Assembly (NCBI GenBank): GCA_963971405.1
Contig: OZ020484.1
Span: 34,928,770-34,992,769 of the forward strand
DNA: 64,000 nt
Reading direction: 5' to 3'
Source of the DNA: Psococerastis gibbosa
Taxonomy: Eukaryota > Arthropoda > Insecta > Psocodea > Psocidae
Shown: in pieces, positions 1-9,880 of the stretch
How positions within the stretch are numbered: the stretch's first letter is position 1
How the letters are laid out: every line of letters begins with the position of its first letter
Notes under the pieces: generated by a model
Told to the model about the DNA's origin: nothing
The model's database searches: none
What the model saw: the letters and a program-made list of their open reading frames with translations, nothing else
Translations under genes and position numbers: made by a program

Positions 1-480
1 TACAGACTTCTGGACTTCAATTTACAAAAAACAAATTGATAACCTGCGGACTAATCACCATGGCGTGTATGTTCTACAGGACAATTCATTCCGTTTCTTA
101 AGCAAGCTTTCTTCAGGAAAACAGTATTTAGATGCAGCACCTCGCGTAAGTTAATTAATGTGTCATGAAACAGATAATTAAAATATCTATGGCGGAGGAG
201 CGCAAATTTTAAATAATTAATTGTTTTTCGTAGATAAGGTCTCTTCGCATACTTATTTGACAATAAGTTTATTATGTTATAAGATTAGGCCATAATTTTG
301 AGACTGCGAGTCACCTAAGTTTAATCGATAAGGCTTTGAAAGATTGGACGCTTCTTCTTCTTCCCCTGTAGTGCCGTGTGCGCAGCGTGGGAGGGTCGCC
401 CCAAACATACCCCCCTAGAGATTGGACGCAATTTGAAAAATGTTACTCAGTTTAAACCATCAGAAAATAAACATTAATAT

Positions 481-645
481 GAAGAACCAGTAGAATCCGG
501 GCTGATCGCTGCTGAGCCTCCGAGATAGAATCTTAGAAGTCTACGCAGTTCCACTGAAGATGTCGACCGCAGATGTTGACGAAACGTTTGGAAGTTCGCT
601 TCCATTTTGACCGCGGTCCATCAGCCCGGATTCTACTGGTTCTTC
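481..645 (+). repeat. Retroelement 3'-end-like repeat, copy D1, with 25-bp inverted ends
   Basis: The first 25 bases (481-505) and the last 25 (621-645) are a perfect inverted repeat. The interior carries CTGAAGA at 554-560, a self-complementary stretch (GTCGAC pairing with GTTGAC) and GAAAC at 581-585. A second copy of the interior lies at 32720-32890. The CTGAAGA...CGAAACG arrangement recalls the 3' regions of Penelope-like and some non-LTR retroelements. That assignment is inference. Confidence 0.5.
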
Positions 646-1101
646 ATTCGACTCCGGCCGTGAAAGCCTTTGCTGTTACAAACATTAATATGTTAGTTTT
701 TCTTTCTTACTGTACTTATTGTATTATTATTCTTATTTGCAGTTCGTTGCCTTTACTTGCGGCCTAGTCCGAGGGGCTTTAGCTAACTTAGGCATTACTT
801 GCCTTGTTACTGCTGAAATTGACACTATGCCTGCCTGCAAGTTTCATATTCAAGTCCAGCGGACTCAATGACAGCTGTAGCTAGGTATTTTGCAACTTTA
901 TATCCAATATTTAGTTCATATTCAAGTGAGTGATGACCACATTTTAAGCATATTTCATGATACGTGACCTTGCTTGGTTAAATGGGGCTGGTTTAGATGA
1001 GGAATATAATAATAATAGTACGTATATTTTCATACTTCATTGTTTACGATTTTTGTAATTTATATATATTTTGTGGTCATAATTATGGTATGATCGTAAT
1101 A

Positions 1102-2698
1102 GTAGGGGAGCCCACGATGCTAAATGGGGATTTGCTCGAGTGTCATATAGACCTATTCGGTTTCAAAGCTTAGGTGTTAAAAAGAAAAAATTTTTTATAT
1201 AAAGTATACCTCTTCAGCGGTGGAGTAAGCGGCTATAGATTTTCAAAAATGTAAAAAAAAAACTGTTGCGTGGACATACTCGAGCGCGTCTGATATTGAT
1301 AGCATACATTCCCTACGTAGTAGTAGTATGGTTGGATACAGTCCCAGGCCAGGACAGGGGACCTCCTGATTATAGTGGATTCCGAACCACTTGGGAAACA
1401 CAGTGAAGTCACACGATTAGTTCGGAGGTGACCAGGACAAGTCCTACCACGTTTCCCTGCCGACACTGTGCACACTACCAAGTTATCTGCATCTTTGAAC
1501 CTGCTCTGGTCCGCTGGATTCAACTTGGTAAGGCGGCCGGCTACATTCCCTACGTATTTTTAATAATGTGTGTACGTTAATCTGACTGTTTGCATGGTGG
1601 GGGTGGTCGTATGTAAGGGTTAAAATTGAAGAATAAAAAAAATTTAATCGGGCGCGTCAGATTTTTTTTAGGGGATGTTAAGTGAACCACATTCAATAAT
1701 CTGACGATAAGGATGTGACGCATGGTAGTGGCAATTATTTGAATTTGCAAAAAAAAAAAACATTTTGAAATACTCGAGCGCGTCAGATTAAGACATATAT
1801 GGTTCGTCTTTATGCCCTGGACGTGTTGTTTCATAATCTGACGATTATCTGGAGGGATTTGCTTAATCTGACAATTTTTGTACAATAAAACATTAGATTT
1901 TTTAAAACCGCTGAACTTCATCAACACAGAACTGATCAATTGAAAAAACAGGTAATATTAAATATAATATTATATTATAGTAATATTAATAATATTAAAT
2001 AGTAAGTTTTTATAAACTTTAATTCACATAATATTAAATATTAAAATAGCAAAATAAGTCAAAACGTTGGAAAAACGTTGTAAATAATAACATGGCGTCA
2101 TGGCAACAGTGCCAACAGTAAGGAGGCATTGATGTTATAAAATAAACTGGATACAAAGCTTTATTTTCATATAGTGTGCTAAGCATAGGAGGTTTTTATA
2201 TTTATATAATAATATCACGGCGTCATGGCAACAGAAATCATAGTGGGTAGACAAGTATATTATAGGCATCACACAGCTGCTAGCATTAAACATTCTCGAA
2301 GAATCTTTGTTACTTCGGCTTGTGGAAATCGTCTGATTATATATTTTCCATTATCCCTGAATTATTTCCTTCCGAAAAAAAATTTAGTCACGAGAATGTC
2401 GAGATGACGTTTTTTTTACAACTTTGTAGACCCCTCCTTTCTTTGTCACTACAAAATTGTCAGATTAGTGAAATATACTCTTTTTATCATGTAATTAACT
2501 CATTATCCTTTAATCTGACGCGCTCGAGAATATCCGATGATCAATTTTTTTTTACTAATCTGATCCTTACTCTTGACGGGCGGCCATACATACGGGGCTC
2601 ATATTTGGTGGAGGCACTTAACAGGTTCAAGGTATTCTCCTGTATCTTAATCTGCCGCGCTCGAGTAAATCCACAAATCCCCGCTTGGGCTCCCCTAC
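1102..2698. mobile_element. DNA-transposon-like element with GTAGGGGAGCCCA terminal inverted repeats
   Basis: The ends GTAGGGGAGCCCA (1102-1114) and TGGGCTCCCCTAC (2686-2698) are inverted copies. The similarity continues inward through GGGGATTT and CTCGAG. TA or TAA flanks both ends, so the exact duplication is ambiguous. Inside, CTCGAGCGCGTCAGATT-like motifs recur near both ends in opposite orientations (about 1279, 1649, 1773, 2512 and 2649), like subterminal transposase-binding repeats. No transposase reading frame is visible, so this is probably a non-autonomous copy. A SINE fragment is nested inside it at 1320-1541. Confidence 0.6.
1320..1541 (+). repeat. SINE family C, copy C1, 5'-truncated, with 15-bp target site duplication
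   Basis: The segment matches the 3' part of repeats at 22283-22668, 41155-41520 and 32035-32400 (minus), ending in the shared CAACTTGGTA block. It is flanked by identical 15-bp direct repeats, TACATTCCCTACGTA, at 1305-1319 and 1542-1556. That is the mark of target-primed retrotransposition. It inserted into the older element at 1102-2698. Confidence 0.7.
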
Positions 2699-2889
2699 TA
2701 TAATAGCCGTCTTCGCCACTTTCGTGTAAAAAGGTTTGAAAGCAAAAATAATTGTAAACGAACTTCGATTTTGGAGGGTCATTAAGTTTATAAAAGTCTC
2801 GTTTTTGGTTCATGACGCTGCTGGCGCCGTAGACGCAGAATAGTATTAATAGTAAAATGGTAAAATAAAAGTAAAAAAAAGTAAAATAG

Positions 2890-3510
2890 TAAACTTGGCG
2901 GGATTCAAACCCACGAACTACGCCTAACAGTCGTATAGTAAGGCGCCCATTCCACCGACCGGCTAGGGCTATTTACACAAACGGTGACGTGGTAGCAGAG
3001 ATTCAAGACTTAGGCGGGGTTTCCACCGACCTCGTATTGCAGAATTGACGGAAATGTTTATTTTCCTCTATGCCATAGTTAAAATTGATCAATGATCATA
3101 CAGTAAAATCACAAACTAAAATTAAAAAATGGTGTCATGGGATATGTTAAGTACAAACATTTTAATAGATTTCTATAAAAAGAAAAATTCTAATTTCCGT
3201 CAATGTCATTTGCATTCTGCAATGCGAGGTCGGTGGAAACGCCACCTAAGTCTTGAATGACCGTTTTGGTAAATAGCCCTAGCCGGTCGGTGGAATGGGC
3301 GCCTAAATGAAGCTCACAGACTTGCTCGGTTAGATAGTTGTGTAGTAGTTGTGCTAACCTGTCTAACATTACGAATCATGTCAATTCGAGCATTTACATA
3401 AGTAGAGGATATTCATCAACTGTGCTTGTGCGGGCTTGTGGTCGAGTGGTTATGATGACGCCCCGGTTAGGCATAGATATTGGGTTCGAATCCCGCCAAG
3501 TCCAGTTTTT
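2890..3510. repeat. Foldback element with tRNA-like arms, copy T1, split by a MITE
   Basis: The left arm (about 2892-2938) is a minus-strand tRNA-like 3' half containing GGGATTCAAACCC. The right arm (about 3430-3505) is a plus-strand tRNA-like sequence ending GGGTTCGAATCCCGCC. Copies T2 (14912-15095) and T3 (29926-30036) have the same outward-facing arrangement. A 362-bp foldback MITE (2942-3303) has inserted inside the left arm. Confidence 0.5.
2942..3303. mobile_element. Long foldback MITE, copy L1 (3-bp TSD TAA)
   Basis: The ends are GGCGCCCATTCCACCGACC and its complement, and the arms pair over more than 100 bp. The duplications TAA at 2939-2941 and 3304-3306 are identical. It shares sequence with L2-L5 and, at its ends, with the short family S1-S4. 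The 3-bp TWA-type duplication fits PIF/Harbinger (Tourist-like) MITEs. There is no coding capacity. Confidence 0.75.
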
Positions 3511-4429
3511 ATCTATCCTCTAATTTCAGTGGTACTAACAAGGTAGAAAAGGAAGAAAGGATTGAAACCCATATTACGAACTAACTGCAGTGCTAGAGTA
3601 GTACATAGCCCATTAGTCCCTACATTCTTGTCTCATAATTTCTATGAGTCAATAGTGGAATCGTAGTCAACATGGATAACAAATTGAAATTGAATATTTT
3701 TAGTAATTATACGTAGGTTTCTAAATGATTTTATTATTTTTGAGAGCCGAAGTGCGCCCCCAACCATGCCCCCCCCCCCCCCCCCGCATCGCGGTGTTAT
3801 TTACACCACTGTCGCAAAGTTGTATGAATTGAATTCTCCACAGTAAAAAGTGTTGATCACAGAATTTTTATAAAACCTGACCAGCTCTATATTTTTTCAT
3901 AAAGCTCAAACTCTCGCGTTCTCATAAGGCTAACGAATGGAATTTTTATTAGACTTTAGCACGCAGCTGCATTTTTATCGTTCCATGATTTTACAAAGCT
4001 TGCATTCTGATTAGATGTAAATGAATACTGAATGTTTTCGTGAACCTTTCGTATTGTTTCTTCTTTTGGTAGTATTTCTTATCATAAATTTTGAAATTCA
4101 ATTGCTTTTTCTCCCAGTTTTAATATTTGAAATTTGTCATATTTAATGTCAAAATTGGTGACTCTTCCGGATTTAGTGCATTGCTTCAACATTAGCAATA
4201 TGATAGAAACCTATTCAATGATAAAAGATACAATAACTGGATCTCGAAAGTAAAAAATGGCTTTATTACAATTTTTGATTTAATTTCATGAAAAGACAAT
4301 AGAAAAACACATGCCCTTCTAAGATTATACAGTGCTAAATTTGTTACAGTTACCTTCTGAAAATCGTCTGGTTATGATAAAAAAAAAAATAGGTTGTGAA
4401 AATTCAGCTTGTATGTACATACTGTACAT

Positions 4430-4435
4430 TTTATT
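4430..4435 (-). terminator. Candidate poly(A) signal for the kinesin gene
   Basis: TTTATT on the plus strand reads AATAAA on the minus strand, about 880 nt past the kinesin stop codon. Another AATAAA lies at 4262-4267. Using either would place MITE L2 inside the 3' UTR. This is inference, since no transcript data are available. Confidence 0.3.
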
Positions 4436-4884
4436 ATCTTTAGTTTTTTTTCTGTTATGATGTTGAGCATGAGTATGCAGTTTCAAAATTTTCAGTACCG
4501 TAAGAGATTAGTTTAGGAGGCAATCGAACTGACTGTTTTTATCAAATTTCACAGAAAATATCGATCGGAGAGCTGTAAAAAATGTGAAATCCCTTAGATG
4601 CAATGTTCCTCTACGTATTGATGTACATTATGTGGTCGCCATAACACTAATACTAATTGAACTCCTTCCATCCGGCATTCGCAGCGTCCGTTACATTTTT
4701 ACAAAATTCCGGCCGATCGGTGTTAGGGACGGTCACAGAATGTACAGGAAAATATAGAGCAACATTGCTTCTAATGGATTTTTAACATTTTTTCTATAGC
4801 TTCAATTGATTTCTCCTGTGAAATTTGATCTTTTACACTCGTAAGGTTTTCCTCCTTCGGTTTTCTCTGAAGAATTTCTACTAA

Positions 4885-5279
4885 GGCGCTTATTCCACCG
4901 ACCGGCTAGGGCTAAATACAAATACGGTGACGTGGTAACAGACATTCAAGACTTAGGCGGGGTTTCCACCGACCTCGCATTGCAGAATGCAAATGACATT
5001 GACGGAAATGTTTGTTTTACTCTATGCCATAGTTAAAATTGATCAATGATCATACAGTAAAATCACAAACAAACAAACTAAAATTAAAAAATGGCGTCAT
5101 GGGATATGTTAAGTACAAACATTTTAATAGATATCTATAAAAAGAAGAATTCAAATTTCCGTCAATGTCATTTGCATTCTGCAATGCGAGGTCGATGGAT
5201 ACCCCGCCTAAGTCTTGAATGTCTGCTACCACGTCACCGTTTTTGTATTTAGCCCTAGCCGGTCGGTGGAATCCCCGCC
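4885..5279. mobile_element. Long foldback MITE, copy L2 (TSD TAA), beside the kinesin stop codon
   Basis: This copy has the same structure as L1, with TAA duplications at 4882-4884 and 5280-5282. The element ends 31 bp from the kinesin stop codon (5311-5313), so it almost certainly lies in the 3' UTR. There it could form a long hairpin in the mRNA. Confidence 0.75.
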
Positions 5280-5310
5280 TAACCGATCTAACCAATTTCT
5301 GATAATAAAT

Positions 5311-8300
5311 TTAAGATATTCTATAGCCGTTAGGCTTCTGGTTGTGCTCGGCTACTATAGTTCTTCTTAATTCTATAAGATATCTCAAGTGAGCAGAAGG
5401 AGAACATTTTGGGCCACGCGACGTTTTTCTATCAGTATTTAGTAAACAAAGAGCCGGCTCTGAATGGTATGGTCTAACTTGGTCCCCAATACAGGGAACG
5501 CAACACGAATGGCATAGAGATGCGCCTGAAATTAGCTCACTGAACGAGTAATTTGCGTTGTGGCAAGCGCAACGACACATTTTTCTTTTATACGATGGTG
5601 ACGTCATGCAATCGTGTTTTGAGTTGTACTGCATTGACTGCCCTTGGGCGGTTTCAATATCTGACCTGTCATCATGATCTGACACAGTGAGCGAGTCTTT
5701 TTCTTTGCTGGATTCCCGATCAAGTTTATTTCTATCTGTTATTAGATTCGGCTCCAACGCATAATTATTTCTAATTTGCCTTGATGTGTAGTCTTGAAAT
5801 CTTACGTTGCTATTAATGGAAATTTTTTGACCATAATCTCTCCCACCTAAAGATAAATTAATGGAAGGTGAGGAAGTTGTACTCCCATTCGATTTACTTT
5901 TGGATCTAAATTCATATTCTATTGTATTCGGCCGCGTAGGGCTACAACTTAGACCATTATCCCTGAGAGGCCATCGGATTGTAGGAGATATTCTACTCAG
6001 CATCGAGTCAGATACTCGTGCACTGCTTTCTTCAGAATCTAAGCTCGTTCGCCTTGTATAGTTTGGCATTTGTTTTCGATTAGCCCTGGCTTTTTGTTGC
6101 GTGTTGAGATATTCGATAGTTGTCACACTTTCAATGGAGTTATAGTCAGGTGTACTATTTCTCATCCACTCCTGGAATTCTTCATTATTATTAATATTAT
6201 TATAACCTATTCCATAATCGTGGGTTAGACTGCTTTGGCGTGCATGATCCCTGTTGATTGCTAATTCAAGACGTTTACATGACTCTTCTATTTGCCAATC
6301 AAGCTCCTCAACCTGGGTGTCGTTCTTCACAGAAGGGGTCTGCCTGGGTGAATTCCGAATATTTAGTGGTTGATCAGGTACTGTTAAAGTAGTATTAATA
6401 CTACCATTGGGACTTGAGATTGAGCCTGTGTGGCCCTTTATCGAAGACCTGCTCTGTCTCAGACCTGTAGGAGGTTTGCCACATGTTCTTCTACGGGGCC
6501 ATGTCATGTTCGAGCTGTCTTCACTGATAAAATCTTTGTTCGCGCCTCGTCTTGCAAAAGAGCTAACTAAGCTTGAAGTGAACCCGCCAGTTTGCACAAG
6601 CCTGTCGGTTTTTTCTACATCCGTCTGGACCGAGGTTTCGGTTAGGTTGGTAGTTTCACTTTGTGTTCCACAAATTTTCATTCGTGGTAAGATCCTCGCC
6701 CTTCGTTTCAGTAGGGAACTTGAAGAGAATTTGTCAATTTCTGATTCTGAATCGGATGAAATTTGTGAACCTGACTGACTTAAGTTTCTTAGAAGAATTG
6801 TGGCCTCGTTAATGAAGGAGGAAATTGCCTGTATATTTTGTTGTTGGTCTGAACAGGGACTGCGTGTCTGATTTAAGTACTGTTCATTGCTTTTAAAGAA
6901 TTTTAATTTTTGTGACTGGGGAGTGCTATGAGAAATCGAAGCTTCTTTTGAAAGTTCTGCACTTTCTGCTTTCGTCTGTTCTCCTAAATCTGACCATGAC
7001 ACGGATTTCCCGGATTTTTTTGGCTTTCCTGTATTTTCGGCCGATTTTAGATATTCTGGGAATAAATCTCTTTGAGTGCCTAAAACTAACTGTTTCAGCT
7101 CCTTCAATTTCTTTTCCTTGCTGTCGATATCTTCATTGATGCTGATATTGTTTTCTATCCCGATGCTTCTTGGCAGCTCGGGGTCTTGAGCATCAAATAA
7201 GTCCTCAAGTGTGTCAGTCTGGGTAACTCCCTCCCGCTTCTCTGGATCCGTTACTGTTTCCTTGTCATTAGTTGTAATATTAGGTGTTTTCGTTTTATTA
7301 ACGTAACATTGACAATGCATTTGATTGGACAATTTCTCGAAATGCTCATCAAGCATTTCTTGGGAACCATCTTTTCCTTGATTAGTAATGTCACACTGTG
7401 TTTCATTGTCTTGGCTGTGGAGCTTTCCTTGGTCAAGAATTACTTGGAGCTCTTCTGAGACAATCGTGTTTAAACTGCTTGTTCTAGTTATGTCCGTAGA
7501 TGGTCGCTGATGTCTCGCAAACCGCGAGAGGGCGATCATAGCGGTATCCACTGATACCGAACGCATTAACTTCGAGTTACACTGAACCCCTTTTGTTCTC
7601 GAATGGTGAGAATCTTTACGATCGCCAGTCGAATCTGACTCATTTACTAAACTTCTTTTGATTAGTTCTAAAAGAACTGATGTTGACTGCTGCTTAGGTC
7701 CCAAAAAGACAAAAGTGATGCTGTCCTCGGATACAAAATTAGCTTCAGAGCTTTGGTTCTTAATTTTAGGTGTATTAAAAAGTGCAGGCTTAAAATTGAA
7801 GTTAATAAATCGTCTGTTAGATTGGCATTGCATTTCAGACCAGTTAATTTTTTTATTACATTCTTTTGAACTACTCTCATCTTCATTCCCATTGCCACAA
7901 GGTTCTGATTCCATTACTGCCTTAGTTTGGTTATGTTCGGCCTCAATATCACCGGGTGTTTCAAATCTGGGACTTGTAGAATTAAGAGGCGTTGACAGGT
8001 TACTGCAGGATGGTTCACTGTTTTCTGATATTGTGTATAAGTCGTGACTCGGCTTGGCATTATTGCTGTTTGAATTACTTTGTATGTAAACAAAATCATC
8101 TGACGAAGAGTCACTGGCTGAAACACTAGTTGTTGACGCAGAAGATGTATTACTTGACAGATTGTCTTCATTATTTTGCAGAGGGACAAGTTTTCTGGGG
8201 GCCAAACCTTCATCACTGTAACTGTTTATAGTTTCATTACTTTTGATAGGGAGGCCATTAAATAATTCAGGGTTATACTGTGGATACAAAATTAGTGGAC

Positions 8301-9880
8301 AAGTTCCAGGCTCATATGAATTATCTGTTGAGTTACTGTACACCACCATATCAGGAACACCTTTATTTGGGTCATATTCAAATAAGGAATTAGTGCCACT
8401 TATTGTGTACCTAGATATAGGCTCCAAGCTTTTTTCAACTCTTACCGTTTCATTATTTGGTTTTCCTAATAATGAATCAATAGAGCGCTTTTGAAGGAAG
8501 CCAAATTGCGTGTTGGCATTTTTAACATTGGCGACAGAATTGCAGTGATTCATCGCTGAGTTGGAGTAAAACTGGGGTCTCTCACATATACTGAATTGTG
8601 TAACCTCACTGGCAAGATTATTACAGGAATAAAATGTGGGCGAGATGTTTTTATTCCCATTGTTTACTGTTTCTAAGTCTAAGCTGTCATCTGAAAACTC
8701 ATCCAAAGCTGTTGGCTTGGGTTTCTTTGGGGATGTACTCTGATCGATACTAATAGGTAGTGTCTGGGAGGCAGAATCATTCGTAGAGGTATTAGGAATT
8801 GCAACTCGTATGTTCGAGCCGCATTCTAATACAAAATTACCTACATTAGGTAAATAAACTTGATTCATTACAACTGGCGGTTCTAAGCTTTCATTCACAG
8901 ATACATCTATTGGGGTATTTGTAGCACAATTTAAAACTTGCCGAAATCCTTGTTGGTCCGTAGCCACACACTTTTCCTTTACTCTCAACGTGCTTCTTAG
9001 AACCTCTGTCTGCGTGTCAGAATCAACTGTTCTCTTCAACTTCTTCGCCATAGCTAATTTCCTACTGAGATCAAAAAGTTTCATGCGAGCACGTTTGCAC
9101 AATTTCAGCTCTTCTAGTTCATCGTCGTCGTCATCGTCCTTTTCTGCTGCTTGTAGAGCTTCAAGACGATGGTCCGGGCGTTTCTTAGTTGCGTATAGTC
9201 GACTAGTTACTGATGCCACTATTTCGGCCCGCTTAACTTCTCTTTTTCGTACAATTGGCTTCTGAGATTGAGTGGGTGTCGAAGACCCACTGGCCTCACC
9301 AATACTCGATGCACGACTTAAATTCAACGAGGCTTGAGGGCGCGGGCGAGTTGTGGGTGACTCTGCACTGCCGGTTGATATCAGTGAGTTTTCACTTACA
9401 CTTTGACTTGAGGCGTCCACAAAACTTTGACTGCTTGTTGAAGGAGCTTCTAAAGGTCTTGCCGAGATACTTTTGATGAGATCAGGGCGGCTACGATGGA
9501 GCATTATCAAAGCCGGATTCACACAAGGTCTGCGAAAAGGTGTACGTTTGCGTTTGAACAAGGTGCGGTTCGATACGCGGGGTAAACCTTCCCTCGACAC
9601 TGACTCGGTTCGTCTGTACAGCCCCGAAAAGCGTTCGGGTTCGACAATTACCCCATTAACACCTGTCCCGTTCTCAGCATTGATTTCACTCACATGGGGA
9701 GGAACTGGGTTGGTGGGCGTGTCTCTTGAATTCTCTCGGCTCTCGAGGAATGTGGGTAAAATATCAAGTGCTGTAATGTTTCTCGTTACGTCTTCAAGTT
9801 GAGGCTGAATGCTGCCCTGCTGAACGAAGGGGATAGTGGGCATTATGCTTGGGCTTAGTTGCACCGTTTGGGTAGCCCAC
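5311..9880 (-). CDS. Last exon of the kinesin gene: 1522-residue low-complexity tail
   Basis: A polypyrimidine tract and CAG precede the exon at 9881. Entry phase matches the 41-nt exon 10. The tail (residues about 393-1914) is rich in Ser, Asn and Thr and looks disordered. It has basic patches ([20 protein letters not shown]), an acidic run [11 protein letters not shown] (codons near 9120-9150) and repeated QT motifs (SDTQTEV, VTQTDTL, SVQTDVE, RLVQTG). Near the C-terminus is a cysteine cluster, CRCACH then CHSCCVPC (residues about 1827-1855), a possible metal site. I recognise no cargo domain. Codons at 6473-6561 are duplicated in antisense in intron 6. Confidence 0.85.

Larger units (their letters stand above)
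1..4429. other. Gene-free flank downstream of the kinesin gene
   Basis: No spliced or intact gene could be read here. The region holds the elements listed separately (481-645, 1102-2698, 2890-3510). Between them, at 1-480, 646-1101 and 3511-4429, I see only AT-rich sequence with a poly-C run near 3770-3786. The short reading frames have no recognisable family signature and no plausible splice partners. Confidence 0.6.

Noticed and set aside
51..263. Minus-strand frame with LREVLHLNTVFLKK and RNGMN, faintly like a Penelope-type reverse transcriptase
   Set aside because: Only one weak motif, no neighbouring RT motifs and no second copy; not enough to annotate.
3430..3505. Functional tRNA gene
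   Set aside because: Poor anticodon stem, and the same sequence recurs as an arm of foldback repeats.
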